From contig CAMAZY010000006.1 of the NCBI GenBank assembly GCA_945863885.1, forward strand, positions 27,841-91,840: a DNA stretch of 64,000 nt, in the 5' to 3' direction. This stretch comes from an uncultured Clostridia bacterium (GTDB taxonomy: Bacteria; Bacillota; Clostridia; Oscillospirales; Acutalibacteraceae). The notes beneath the pieces are model-generated. The model ran no database searches and had not been told where the DNA came from. It was given only the letters and a program-made list of their open reading frames with translations. The position numbers and the translations under genes were made by a program. Shown piece after piece: positions 17,172 through 25,812 of the stretch (its first letter is position 1; each line of letters starts with the position of its first letter).

Positions 17172-18182
17172 TTATCTCTTTCTGGCTACAAAACGGTCAA
17201 GTGCAACAGAGCCGATGATCAGCGCGCCCATAACAACCTGCTGAAGCGTACTCGGAAGAGCAAGAAGATTCATACCGAAGTTGATAACACCGATAATGAA
17301 GCCGCCCATGACAACGCCAAAGATTTTGCCCTTGCCGCCGAAGAAGCTTGTTCCGCCGATAATCGAAGCGGCGATGGCGTAGGTTTCAAAGCCTGTTGCG
17401 GCGGCCGGTTCAGCGGAACCGACACGGCCGAGAAGAACGATACCGGCAATACCCGAGCAGATGCCGGAAATGATGAACACGATAAGCGTATGAAGATTGA
17501 CGTTGATACCCGAGTACCAGGCGGAGTCTTTATTGCCGCCAAGCGCGTAGATATTTCTTCCGACCTTTGTTTTTCGTGTCAGGAACGAAAGAATGACCGC
17601 CACAACAATCGCAATAATGGCAACAATCGGGAAAATACCGAACACATTTTTGGAAATGAAGTTGGTGAACGAAGCCGGGAAGCCGTAAACCGCACTTGAA
17701 TTCGAAACAATCAGGGTAACGCCTCTCATAATCGCCTGCGTGCCGAGAGTGATGATGAACGGGTGAAGTCCCGTTACGTTCACAAGCATACCGTTGAGGA
17801 AGCCGAGGAAAGCACCGAGCAGAATTCCGAGAAGTACTGCAAGAAGCGGCGGAACACCGGCAACCATCAGCTTAGCCGTGACCATACCGACAAGCGCTAC
17901 AACCGAGCCGACAGAAAGATCGATACCGGCAATCAGGATAGCGAAGAATTCGCCCATCGCAATGAGGATATTGACCGAGCTTTGGGCAAGGATCTGCGTC
18001 AGCGTTGCCGTCGAGAAGAAGTTTTCGGGCTTTGCTACCGCAAGAATTCCGAGAAGCAGCACGAGGATTCCGAAGGTTCCGTACCTTTGCCAGATAACGT
18101 TAAAGGTAAGTTTTTCTTTTTGTTTTTTTAATGTCAAGCCGCCGTCGGCGGGGTTTGCTTGATTTGCTTTGCTTTTTGCCAT
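17172..18182 (-). CDS. alsC: Sugar ABC transporter permease
   Basis: A 336-residue integral membrane protein of the RbsC/AlsC family with about 8-10 hydrophobic segments. Family signatures visible: GIDLSVGSVVALVGM, VNVTGLHPFIITLGTQAIMRG, ALGGNKDSAWYSGINV and SIIGGTSFFGGKGKIFGVVMG. It starts 3 bases after the alsA stop. It forms the membrane channel of the transporter with AlsA and AlsB. Confidence 0.9.
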   Translation of the reverse strand: MAKSKANQANPADGGLTLKKQKEKLTFNVIWQRYGTFGILVLLLGILAVAKPENFFSTATLTQILAQSSVNILIAMGEFFAILIAGIDLSVGSVVALVGMVTAKLMVAGVPPLLAVLLGILLGAFLGFLNGMLVNVTGLHPFIITLGTQAIMRGVTLIVSNSSAVYGFPASFTNFISKNVFGIFPIVAIIAIVVAVILSFLTRKTKVGRNIYALGGNKDSAWYSGINVNLHTLIVFIISGICSGIAGIVLLGRVGSAEPAAATGFETYAIAASIIGGTSFFGGKGKIFGVVMGGFIIGVINFGMNLLALPSTLQQVVMGALIIGSVALDRFVARKR

Positions 18183-18185
18183 GGT

Positions 18186-19727
18186 TTAAGCGCCTTCCTT
18201 TCTGACAATGTCCGCCGTAGAGGCTTTGATGATTTTTTCTTCCGTTGCGTCCTTATGAGAGAACGTTTCAACGATTTCACCCTCACGGAAAACGGCTATC
18301 GTGTCGCATACCGCAAGCAGCTCGGGAAGCTCGGAGGAAACCACAAGAACTCCCTTTCCCTCGTCGGAAAGCCGTCTCATAAGAGCATAGATTTCACTTT
18401 TCGAACCGATGTCGATACCCTTTGTCGGTTCGTCGAATATAATAATTTGTGAATCAGCCGCAACCCATTTTCCGAGAATTACCTTTTGCTGATTACCGCC
18501 GGAAAGCTCGGTAATATTCTGTTCAACGGAATAGCATTTGATGTTCATATCCTGCTTTTCCTTTTCAGCGCATTCCTTTTCGAACTTTTTACTGACTAAA
18601 CCTACCGTTCCGCCGCCCTTTGAAGTTTTGATGAACGGAAGAATGGAGATGTTCTTCTTGATATCGAAGTTATGGAAGAAGCCGGTTTCCCGACGGTTTT
18701 CGGTCACCATCGCAAGGCCGTTCTTGATTGCCTGATAGGGACTTTTGATTCTGACCTCTTTTCCGTCAATGAAAATCTTTCCGTTTGACCTCGGTTCTGC
18801 GCCGAAAATTGCATTCATCATTTCGCTTCTGCCCGAACCGACAAGACCTGAGAAGCCTAAGATTTCACCCTTATGAAGCTTAAAAGAGACGTCGTTCACC
18901 TTACCGTCACGGCGGGAAAGATTTTGCACCTCAAAGATGACCGGCTCGTTTTCGAAGCTTTCGGGTGCGTTTTCGTGCTGATAATTCTTTTTCACCTGAC
19001 GACCGACCATCATCGTAACAAGGTCGTCCTGCGTAACCTCACTGACAAGCTTTGTTCCGACGTAAGCACCGTCCTTGAGCACCGATACCCTGTCGCCGAT
19101 TTCGATAATCTCACCGAGCTTATGGGAGATGAAAACGATTCCCTTGCCCTCTTTTTTGAGATTGCGGATAACGGCGAAAAGATGATTGACCTCTTCGTTT
19201 GTCAGCGAAGCCGTCGGCTCGTCCATGACGATCACCTTACTGTCAGACGCTAAAGCCTTTGCAATTTCAACCTGCTGCTTTTCGGAAATGCTGATTTCCT
19301 CCACAAGCGTTTTCGGGTCACGTTTTAGTCCGACCTTTGCCATGAGTTCTTTCGCCCGTTTGTTCATTTCGGCGTAATCCACAACCTTGACGGGACCTAT
19401 CTTTTTCATCGGAAGCTTTCCGACAAAAAGATTTTCCTGAATCGAAAGTTCGTTGATGACGCTCAGTTCCTGATAGATGACGCTGATTCCGTTTTCCGCC
19501 GAATCCTTGGGCGTAAGCTTCGAAAACTCCTTATCGCCTATCACGATTGTTCCCTCGGTCGGCTGGTAAACACCGCTTAAAATTTTCATAAGCGTCGATT
19601 TACCGGCTCCGTTTTCACCGAGAAGCACATGAACCTCACCGGCTTTTATGTCAAACGAGATATCCTTAAGCGCCGTAACGCCGGGAAACTTTTTGACAAC
19701 GCCTTTCATTTCAACCAAAGTGTCCAT
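18186..19727 (-). CDS. alsA: Sugar ABC transporter ATP-binding protein (two nucleotide-binding domains)
   Basis: A 513-residue tandem ATPase of the RbsA/MglA/AlsA class. Domain 1: Walker A GENGAGKST at 37-45, the ISEKQQVEIAKAL signature region and VIVMDEPTASL. Domain 2 has the usual degenerate Walker A GLVGSGRSE, ELSGGNQQKV signature and IIIFDEPTKGID. One strongly active and one reduced site is typical for this class. It is the first structural gene of the allose operon, and the operator at 19812 lies 85 bases before its ATG. Confidence 0.93.
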   Translation of the reverse strand: MDTLVEMKGVVKKFPGVTALKDISFDIKAGEVHVLLGENGAGKSTLMKILSGVYQPTEGTIVIGDKEFSKLTPKDSAENGISVIYQELSVINELSIQENLFVGKLPMKKIGPVKVVDYAEMNKRAKELMAKVGLKRDPKTLVEEISISEKQQVEIAKALASDSKVIVMDEPTASLTNEEVNHLFAVIRNLKKEGKGIVFISHKLGEIIEIGDRVSVLKDGAYVGTKLVSEVTQDDLVTMMVGRQVKKNYQHENAPESFENEPVIFEVQNLSRRDGKVNDVSFKLHKGEILGFSGLVGSGRSEMMNAIFGAEPRSNGKIFIDGKEVRIKSPYQAIKNGLAMVTENRRETGFFHNFDIKKNISILPFIKTSKGGGTVGLVSKKFEKECAEKEKQDMNIKCYSVEQNITELSGGNQQKVILGKWVAADSQIIIFDEPTKGIDIGSKSEIYALMRRLSDEGKGVLVVSSELPELLAVCDTIAVFREGEIVETFSHKDATEEKIIKASTADIVRKEGA

Positions 19728-19811
19728 GCTGTCCTCCTTTTTCCGTTCATCTGTTTTTCGTTATTATTGACATATATTCTTAACAAATTTCAAATATATC
19801 GTATTTAAAGT

Positions 19812-19829
19812 TGGGTAAAGGTTTACCCA
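19812..19829. promoter_or_regulatory. Operator upstream of alsA
   Basis: TGGGTAAAGGTTTACCCA: 8-bp arms with perfect symmetry around GG. It matches TGNGTAA-N4-TTACNCA, the same pattern as the site before the LacI-type regulator gene. No clean -35/-10 pair was found beside it, so the exact alsA promoter is not placed. Confidence 0.75.
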
Positions 19830-19876
19830 TTTGCCCAAAATTTACAGGTAACCGTGAATTCACAAGCTACCGTAAA

Positions 19877-20875
19877 TTATGTAGTTGTCCGCACGACAAG
19901 ACTTACCGGTATCACCGCCACCTCATCAGTGAAGGCTTTGCTTTTTTCTTTCATCATTCTCAACAGAATTTCAACCGACTTCTTTCCGAAAAGGTCGGTG
20001 TCCTGTCTGATTGTGGTGAGCGGCGGATTACAAATCTGTGTAATGGCGATATCATCGAAACCGACGATTTTTATATCGTCCGGGATTCTTTTCCCGAGTT
20101 CGAGCGCCGCATGAAGCGCACCGAGCGCCATGTTATCATTATTACAAAAGATTCCGTCGATTGTCCGGTCATCCTGAAGCTTTTGCAAAACCGCCTGTTT
20201 CGCCGATGCATAGGAAACCTCCGCTTCAACGATAAGGGTTTGGTCAACCGCAAGTGAATATTGCTCATGTGCCCCGACATACCCGAGACAGCGGTGACGG
20301 ACCGTCGAATATGAATTCTTGTCCCGCAGCATCAAAATCCTGCGACACCCTTTTTTAATCAGATGCTCTGTTGCAAGAAAACCGCCCGTTTCGTTATCGG
20401 AAATGACAAGCGAGCCGGCGTTTTTCGGACGACGGTCGATGTACACAACGGGTATCGAAACCATATCGTGAATCTTTTTGACATCGGCACAGGTACTGAT
20501 ATGAATGATTCCGTCAACGCCTTTCGCCGCAAGAGTGGAAATATGGGCATTTTCAAGGCTTTCACTTTCGTCGGAGTCGCACACAATCACCGTATAACCT
20601 TTCGGCATGATGTACTTTTCAATCGAACGGACAATCTTGGCGAAGAATTCGTTTGTGATATCCGGAACGATCACGCCGATCGTCTGACTTTTATTCGTGC
20701 GAAGGCTCTTCGCATTCAGGTTGAGCTGATAACCGCTTTTTTCGATTACGTCAAGAACACGTCTTTCGGTTTCTTTTGAGTAACGGCCGTTTTTGTTGAT
20801 AATCCTCGAAACGGTCGCAATCGAAACGCCGGACAGTTTTGCAATATCGACCATGGAAAGCTTTTTTTCTTCCAT
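19877..20875 (-). CDS. LacI-family transcriptional regulator of the allose operon
   Basis: A 332-residue LacI/GalR repressor. The N-terminal helix-turn-helix MVDIAKLSGVSIATVSRIIN and hinge (YQLNLNAKSLRT) are followed by the ribose-binding-type effector domain (TIGVIVPDITNEFF ... GIFCNNDNMALGAL ... IKIVGFDDI). It lies directly upstream of alsA on the same strand. LacI-type operators occur both at its own start site (20900) and before alsA (19812), so autorepression and control of the als genes are likely. In E. coli the als regulator is of the RpiR family, so the control protein here is different. The inducer is presumably allose or a phosphate of it. Confidence 0.88.
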   Translation of the reverse strand: MEEKKLSMVDIAKLSGVSIATVSRIINKNGRYSKETERRVLDVIEKSGYQLNLNAKSLRTNKSQTIGVIVPDITNEFFAKIVRSIEKYIMPKGYTVIVCDSDESESLENAHISTLAAKGVDGIIHISTCADVKKIHDMVSIPVVYIDRRPKNAGSLVISDNETGGFLATEHLIKKGCRRILMLRDKNSYSTVRHRCLGYVGAHEQYSLAVDQTLIVEAEVSYASAKQAVLQKLQDDRTIDGIFCNNDNMALGALHAALELGKRIPDDIKIVGFDDIAITQICNPPLTTIRQDTDLFGKKSVEILLRMMKEKSKAFTDEVAVIPVSLVVRTTT

Positions 20876-20899
20876 TTTCCTGTCCTCCCCCTCGCGCCT

Positions 20900-20917
20900 T
20901 GCGTAATCGTTTACTCA
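20900..20917. promoter_or_regulatory. Operator at the LacI regulator promoter
   Basis: TGCGTAATCGTTTACTCA, a textbook LacI-family site with central CG. It begins 7 bases downstream of the -10 box, so bound repressor would block initiation. Confidence 0.85.
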
Positions 20918-20924
20918 CAATGCA

Positions 20925-20953
20925 AGAATACAGCGTAAAGTACAAAAAGTCAA
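20925..20953 (-). promoter_or_regulatory. Promoter of the LacI-type regulator
   Basis: TTGACT and TATTCT separated by 17 bases on the minus strand, about 50-80 bases before the ATG. Confidence 0.8.
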
Positions 20954-21045
20954 GCGATTTTGAATAACTTTTTGATATTTGTAACAACCTCCAAATTTTC
21001 ATCTGTTTCTTTGTCAGTATCGAACAAAAAAACAGACCGTTCTCT

Positions 21046-21435
21046 TCAGAAATGGAAAATATTCCTGACAACAAACCAGACAATCAAAGCGGCAAGGACA
21101 GCAATATCAAGCGTTCGAAAAGGGGAAATATAATGAAACTTTCCCTTTTTTATATACGATACCGCACTGACAGCATACACCCACGCCATATAAAATAGCT
21201 CAACGGGAAAAAGATAATTGAAGCGAAAAGCCTCATGAAAACGAAAATGCAAAAGCGCATCGACGGCATGAGTATTTCCGCAGCCGGGGCATTTGAGCGT
21301 TGTTATTTTATTGAAGATACACACAAAGCCGATACCAAAACGGACAAACAGAAAATATAAGCCAAACGCAGCAAGTAAAACCGCCGCGGTCAAAAGAACA
21401 AGTCTTATGAATCGGCTTTGTTTTTCCGGATTCAT
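21046..21435 (-). CDS. DUF2752 membrane protein
   Basis: A 129-residue protein with three hydrophobic helices and the family's CPGCGNTHAVDALLHFRF motif between helices 1 and 2 (family form CPGCGxTRA, here with H for R). The function of DUF2752 is not known; the two cysteines could bind metal or form a disulfide. It stands alone between the LacI regulator and a divergent DUF4234 gene. Confidence 0.75.
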   Translation of the reverse strand: MNPEKQSRFIRLVLLTAAVLLAAFGLYFLFVRFGIGFVCIFNKITTLKCPGCGNTHAVDALLHFRFHEAFRFNYLFPVELFYMAWVYAVSAVSYIKKGKFHYISPFRTLDIAVLAALIVWFVVRNIFHF

Positions 21436-21535
21436 TTTAACGCCCCTTTCATCCTGATAATTTATGGTATCATATCATACTTTATTGAAAAACACAAATC
21501 ATCTGTTTGTATTCCTTAGTATTTTTAATATAATA

Positions 21536-21564
21536 TTGACAATGAACAAACAAGCTGATAGAAT
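21536..21564 (+). promoter_or_regulatory. Promoter of the DUF4234 gene
   Basis: TTGACA, 17 bases, TAGAAT; the ATG follows 27 bases after the -10 box. Confidence 0.75.
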
Positions 21565-21591
21565 ATTAGAAAAACGAAAGGAATTTTGTCT

Positions 21592-22206
21592 ATGAAAATC
21601 GAAAAAAGAGACATTGTCAAATGTGTCATTCTCTCCATTGTAACCTGTGGTATTTACGGAATCATCTGGATCATCAAGCTTGCCAAAGATGCCGTCAGCG
21701 TAAAAGATGAAAACGACTCGGCGACCGTTGAAACAATCCTGATGCTCTTCTTCCCGTTTATCGGATTCTATCTTTGTGAAAAGAAGTTCAGTGAGGGCTG
21801 TGCTCAAAAGGGTATTCCCCATAATGACAACTCTATCCTTTACCTTGTTCTCGGTCTTGTAGGTCTCGGCATCGTTGATTATTGCCTCATGCAAAGCGAT
21901 CTTAACAAGCTTGTTGATGCCGGTTATGCCTTTGACCCCACTACTGCTCCTCAGAATCCGCAGTACGGTCCCGCTCAGAATCCTCCGTACGGTGCTCCTC
22001 AGAACCCGCAGTACGGTCCCGCTCAGAATCCTCCGTACGGCGCTGCTCAGAACCCGCAAAACGGTCCTGTTCAGAATCCTCCTTACGGTGCTCCTCAGAA
22101 TCCTCCTTACGGTGCTCCTCAGAACCCTCCGTACGGTGCTCCTCAGAACCCGCAGTACGGTCCCGGTCAAAATCCTCCGTACAATAACAACAATCAGCAA
22201 AACTAA
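21592..22206 (+). CDS. DUF4234 membrane protein with octapeptide-repeat tail
   Basis: The first 115 residues match the DUF4234 pattern: KRDIVKCVILSIVTCGIYGI then WIIKLAKD, with two or three membrane helices. From residue 119 the chain becomes ten consecutive 8-residue repeats of the form APQNPPYG/PAQNPPYG and ends in NNNNQQN. Such Pro/Gln/Tyr-rich tails are disordered and may bind a partner or the wall. The longest frame begins at a TTG at 21586, but AAAGGAA is best placed for ATG 21592. The function is unknown. A foldback element abuts the stop codon. Confidence 0.75.
   Translation: MKIEKRDIVKCVILSIVTCGIYGIIWIIKLAKDAVSVKDENDSATVETILMLFFPFIGFYLCEKKFSEGCAQKGIPHNDNSILYLVLGLVGLGIVDYCLMQSDLNKLVDAGYAFDPTTAPQNPQYGPAQNPPYGAPQNPQYGPAQNPPYGAAQNPQNGPVQNPPYGAPQNPPYGAPQNPPYGAPQNPQYGPGQNPPYNNNNQQN
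21946..22185 (+). repeat. Ten 24-bp tandem repeats coding an octapeptide
   Basis: Units such as GCTCCTCAGAATCCTCCTTA plus CGGT repeat in frame ten times. Two unit types (PAQNPPYG and APQNP[PQ]YG) alternate at first, then three near-identical units follow, suggesting recent slippage or unequal crossing-over. Confidence 0.9.
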
Positions 22207-22382
22207 GGACGCTCTGATTCAATCTGATGTACAGATTACGCAGTTAGATTTTTTTGTCAGAAAAGTGCAAAAGCGGCGCAGGAATCCTGTCGGATTTCAA
22301 GTGGTTTTTGTGCAATACAACGGAAAATATGCAAGTAAGATGTACATCAAAGCGTATGCTGTGATTGATTCAGAGATTCCCT
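22206..22382. mobile_element. Foldback (MITE-like) element, about 177 bp
   Basis: The ends AGGACGCTCTGATTCAATC and, on the other strand, AGGGAATCTCTGAATCAATC form imperfect terminal inverted repeats. Pairing continues patchily inward (TGATGTACA against TGTACATC). It codes for nothing obvious and begins at the stop codon of the DUF4234 gene. Only one copy is in the window. Confidence 0.55.
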
Positions 22383-22395
22383 AAGTCATCTGTAA

Positions 22396-22428
22396 TCGGC
22401 ACTTCCCTATCGGCGGTGCCGATTTTTT
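22396..22428 (+). terminator. Rho-independent terminator
   Basis: ATCGGCAC / GTGCCGAT stem with an 11-13 base loop, followed by TTTTTTGC. Confidence 0.8.
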
Positions 22429-22464
22429 GCATCTGAATAAGGGACCGGATATTTCTGTCAAAAC

Positions 22465-22516
22465 AAAAAAGCAAAATGCTGAAATTCATAAATTGAATGA
22501 TAGCATTTTGCTTTTT
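22465..22516. terminator. Long symmetrical hairpin between convergent genes
   Basis: AAAAAGCAAAATGCT pairs perfectly with AGCATTTTGCTTTTT over 15 bp around a 21-base AT-rich loop. A and T runs on both flanks fit a terminator working both ways, here for upp on the minus strand. Confidence 0.7.
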
Positions 22517-22623
22517 ATTAACGTTTTCTCGCCCTTCTGCGGTGTCTATATGCATTGGAGCGTGGTTGAAGTATCCAAATAAGACAGCACCTGATTTGTT
22601 AAAAGCTTTTAAGGAGAAGTCCG

Positions 22624-23256
22624 TTATTTCGTTCCGAAGATTCTATCACCGGCGTCGCCGAGACCGGGAATGATATAGCCGTTGTCGTTCAGCTTCTCAT
22701 CAAGAGCGGCACAGTAAACCGATACGTCCGGGTGGGCTTTCGAGAAAGCTTCAATTCCCTCGGGAGCGGCGATAATGCAAACGAATTTGATTGACTTCGG
22801 ATGACGAAGCTTAATCTGTGAAACGGCATCGATTCCGCTTCCGCCGGTCGCAAGCATCGGGTCGACGACAATTACGTCACGGTCGGCAATATCTTTCGGG
22901 AGCTTGCAGTAATACTCGACGGGCTTGAGCGTTGTTTCGTCCCGGTAAAGGCCGATATGGCCGATTCTTGCCGAGGGAATCAGCGAACGGATTCCGTCAA
23001 CCATGCCCAGACCGGCACGAAGAATCGGGATAATGGCAAGCTTTTTGCCGGCAAGATGCTTCACCGTCGTTTTACAAATCGGCGTTTCAATTTCTACCTC
23101 CTCCAAAGGAAGGTCACGGGTTACCTCGTAGCACATGAGCATCGCAATTTCGGAAACAAGTTCACGGAAATCCTTCGAGCTTGTATTTTTATCTCTTAGT
23201 ATCGAAAGCTTATGCTGAATCAGGGGGTGATCGAAAATAGTTACATTACTGTTCAT
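22624..23256 (-). CDS. upp: Uracil phosphoribosyltransferase
   Basis: Salvages uracil with PRPP to make UMP. The 210 residues from ATG 23256 ([18 protein letters not shown]) match the normal family N-terminus and length; the frame runs 18 codons further but GGAAGG lies 11 bases before 23256. Motifs: [27 protein letters not shown], the PRPP loop [12 protein letters not shown] and the uracil site [13 protein letters not shown]. It is a single gene with its own promoter. Confidence 0.96.
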   Translation of the reverse strand: MNSNVTIFDHPLIQHKLSILRDKNTSSKDFRELVSEIAMLMCYEVTRDLPLEEVEIETPICKTTVKHLAGKKLAIIPILRAGLGMVDGIRSLIPSARIGHIGLYRDETTLKPVEYYCKLPKDIADRDVIVVDPMLATGGSGIDAVSQIKLRHPKSIKFVCIIAAPEGIEAFSKAHPDVSVYCAALDEKLNDNGYIIPGLGDAGDRIFGTK

Positions 23257-23301
23257 TTTTATCAAATCCTTCCATTCGGTAAAGCCGAAGCCATTTTTAT
23301 T

Positions 23302-23330
23302 ATTATACAACTGTTAAATCCAAAGTACAA
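23302..23330 (-). promoter_or_regulatory. Promoter of upp
   Basis: TTGTAC and TATAAT separated by 17 bases on the minus strand, about 45 bases before the ATG. Confidence 0.75.
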
Positions 23331-23380
23331 TATAAAAAGCGAAAGTTTTTGATTTTTTTGTTTTTTCCGAGTGGTTCTCA

Positions 23381-23875
23381 TTACGCATGAAGCTTCTTTA
23401 CAATATACGACTTGACAACCGACGGTTCAATCGACAGAACGTAGGACAGCTCATTTTCGATAAGTCCCCTGCCCTCTTTCAAAAAGCGTTCATCGATTGC
23501 TTTCAGCTTTTTTACGTCTGCATTCTTTCCGTCTTTTATTTCAATCAGTTCGCTTATCATTTTGATGATTTTCACTCTGTCGAAGCATTTGAGAAGATCG
23601 GAATAAATCTCGTTTCTCTTTTTTTCGTCATCAATCCAGACGGTATCACAGCTTTTTACATCAGCAAACAAGCCATCAATTTCCTGTTTGTCAATCAGCT
23701 TTTTAAATTTTCCGCTTTCGCTTCCGACCGGCACAAAATATCGTGAGGTTTTTTCAAAAACCGGGCGCAGTACATAATATCTTCCGCTTACCTTTGTAAA
23801 AGCTTCGGTTCTGATATCTTCGATTTTACAAATTCCCGAACCGATATATATCACTTCGTCATTCTTGTTATACAT
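23381..23875 (-). CDS. CarD/CdnL-like RNA polymerase-binding protein
   Basis: From ATG 23875 (164 residues) the protein begins MYNKNDEVIYIGSGICKIEDI, typical of CarD/TRCF RNA polymerase-interacting domains, and ends in a helical domain. Such proteins bind the beta subunit and stabilise open complexes at some promoters. The open frame extends 40 codons upstream, but AAAGGCGG lies before 23875 and family members start here. It follows the mreB-like gene with a gap of about 120 bases. Its regulon is not predictable. Confidence 0.75.
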   Translation of the reverse strand: MYNKNDEVIYIGSGICKIEDIRTEAFTKVSGRYYVLRPVFEKTSRYFVPVGSESGKFKKLIDKQEIDGLFADVKSCDTVWIDDEKKRNEIYSDLLKCFDRVKIIKMISELIEIKDGKNADVKKLKAIDERFLKEGRGLIENELSYVLSIEPSVVKSYIVKKLHA

Positions 23876-23996
23876 AAAAAATACCGCCTTTTTGTCTATA
23901 ATGAGATTATAGCAAAAAGACGAAATCATTTCAAATGGACATTTTTTACAAACAATTCGCTTTAAACGATTTTTCTTTTTCGTTTCCGGTATCAAC

Positions 23997-25031
23997 TTAA
24001 AGCATACCGAACGGCAATTTTTCGTTCATCTTAAATAAAAGGCCTTTATCTTCAAGCGCATCCATGTCCTTGAGTGCATATCCGGCGCCCTTTGCCGCAC
24101 AGTTGGCGCCGTCCTGCGTCACATGGACGCCAATCTGAAATCGTTCTTTCATAGCCTCGGAAAGACCTTTCAGGCACGAGCCGCCTCCGGTCAGATAAAT
24201 GCCCTCATGGCAGATATCGGAATACAGCTCCGGCGGCGTCTGTTCAAGGACGTTTCGCATTTCTTCCATGATGCTTTCGATACATTCACGCACGGCGAGA
24301 TAGATTTCACTCGACGTTACGGTAAACATTTCAGGAAGTCCCGTGATATAATTCTTTCCGTTGGCTGCCATTTCAACCTCCTCGCCGGGGAGAAAGGCAC
24401 AGCCTACGGTGTGTTTGATTTTTCTTGCTGTCGGCGTTCCGATCACGATATCCCGCTCACGCTTAAGGTATTGACAGATCGCTTCGTCCATTCTGTCTCC
24501 GGCGACGGGAAACGAAGAAGAGACGGCGACCGTTCCCATCGTAATCACCGCAATATCACTTGTGCCTGCACCGATATCAACAATCATCGTGCCGTGCGGA
24601 TTTTCAATTGTGATTCCGGCACCGAGAGCCGCCGCAACCGGTTCGTCAATCAGCGCCACCTTTCCGGCGCCCGAAGCGCAGGCAACGTCGATAATCGTCT
24701 TTTTCTGAAGGGCTGTTGTTCCGGCAGGCGTACTGATAATCACATTCGGCTTAAAAATACGGTTGCCGCAAATCTTTTCCAGTATCAGCGTCAGAAGCTG
24801 CTGAACGACCGAAAAATCCGCAATCACACCGTTTTTGATCGGCATAGAAAGCTCGACTGTGTCGGGCATTCGTTCCAGCATTTCACCGGCGCTGTTTCCG
24901 ACCGCAATGACTTCATCCGTATACGCATCATAGCTTATCGCCGTACTTTCGGACATTACAATGCCTTTGCCTTTGATATAGACAGTCGTTTTACTTGTTC
25001 CGAGATCAATCCCGACATCTATTCCGGCCAC
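23997..25031 (-). CDS. MreB/Mbl-like actin homologue
   Basis: A 344-residue cell-shape actin. Motifs: DLGTSKTTVYIKGKG phosphate-1, DIGAGTSDIAVITMG phosphate-2 and the adenosine motif LTGGGSCLKG. A GTG start follows AAGGAGGTGAGACT. This is a second MreB paralogue; the classical mreB with mreC and mreD is at 49.6 kb. Compared with that copy it has ISTPAGTTALQKKTI in place of [15 protein letters not shown], and a Cys-rich end (CHEGIYL, NCAAKGAG). It probably polymerises under the membrane to guide wall synthesis, like Mbl or MreBH. It is not linked to other shape genes here. Confidence 0.85.
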   Translation of the reverse strand: MAGIDVGIDLGTSKTTVYIKGKGIVMSESTAISYDAYTDEVIAVGNSAGEMLERMPDTVELSMPIKNGVIADFSVVQQLLTLILEKICGNRIFKPNVIISTPAGTTALQKKTIIDVACASGAGKVALIDEPVAAALGAGITIENPHGTMIVDIGAGTSDIAVITMGTVAVSSSFPVAGDRMDEAICQYLKRERDIVIGTPTARKIKHTVGCAFLPGEEVEMAANGKNYITGLPEMFTVTSSEIYLAVRECIESIMEEMRNVLEQTPPELYSDICHEGIYLTGGGSCLKGLSEAMKERFQIGVHVTQDGANCAAKGAGYALKDMDALEDKGLLFKMNEKLPFGML

Positions 25032-25091
25032 AGTCTCACCTCCTTTTCACTCTATGCTATTTTATTATGAATTCCCGCCCTTGTCAAGGCG

Positions 25092-25799
25092 CTAAAAATG
25101 AAGTTCCGGGGAAAAGTCCGAAATCGCCGCACAAAGGCAGTATACCTCTTTTGCTCCGCAGCTCTTCAAGACCTTTACACATTCCGCAAGCGTTGAGCCC
25201 GTCGTTTTGATGTCGTCACAAAGAATGACCGTTTTCCCCGTTATATCGGCTCCGTCTGCTACCCCGAACGCTCCGACAAGATTGGTTGTTCTCTCTTCGG
25301 CCGTCAGATCGTGCTGACGCTTCGTATCGCATTGTTTGACCAACAATGTATCAAACGGCACCAGAAGCCGCTTTGAAATTTCAAGCGCCAACAGACGGCT
25401 TTGATTATAGCCTCGTTTCTTTTGCGCCCGTTCGGTCATCGGCACATAGGTCACCGTGTCCGCTTTGACAAGCGGATAGGCTTCACTGAACCTGACGCTC
25501 ATATGATAAGCGAAGAATTTACTCTCACTTTTTTCACCGTAGAACTTTAAGCTGTGCAAACGGGATTTTACCGCACCCGAATAGACAAACGGCGCAGCAA
25601 GATGCTCAAAATAAGCCGAATACCGGCCGCCGCACACGCAGTTGTCCGTTTCGTGCCCGCAGTGCTCGCAAAAATCATCACCGATTTGTGTCACATTATT
25701 GTCGGTGCATGAGCAGGTATCCCGGTCAATCGGGATAATCTGCTTACAATTCGGACACCGTTTCGGAAAAAACAGTCGCAAAAAACGGTTATGGCTCAT
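25092..25799 (-). CDS. comF: ComF family phosphoribosyltransferase-like protein
   Basis: 235 residues. An N-terminal zinc finger with CxxC pairs (CPNC, CEHCGHETDNC) is followed by the type I PRTase fold with the PRPP loop VILCDDIKTTGSTLAEC. ComF proteins are linked to uptake or processing of transforming DNA and to helicase partners (ComFA/PriA), but their chemistry is unsettled. It lies 13 bases after recD2, so a DNA-processing link is plausible. No other competence gene is visible in the window. Confidence 0.85.
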   Translation of the reverse strand: MSHNRFLRLFFPKRCPNCKQIIPIDRDTCSCTDNNVTQIGDDFCEHCGHETDNCVCGGRYSAYFEHLAAPFVYSGAVKSRLHSLKFYGEKSESKFFAYHMSVRFSEAYPLVKADTVTYVPMTERAQKKRGYNQSRLLALEISKRLLVPFDTLLVKQCDTKRQHDLTAEERTTNLVGAFGVADGADITGKTVILCDDIKTTGSTLAECVKVLKSCGAKEVYCLCAAISDFSPELHF

Positions 25800-25812
25800 A
25801 TTGTTCCTCTTT

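Noticed and set aside
19854..19863. GTGAATTCAC palindrome as a third als operator
   Set aside because: It does not match TGNGTAA-N4-TTACNCA, and 10-bp palindromes around GAATTC occur by chance.
21499..22200. 233-codon minus-strand frame rich in Arg/Leu/Val repeats
   Set aside because: Antisense shadow of the octapeptide repeats in the DUF4234 gene.
24123..25070. 315-codon plus-strand frame
   Set aside because: Antisense to the mreB-like gene, with His/Arg-rich composition typical of shadow frames.
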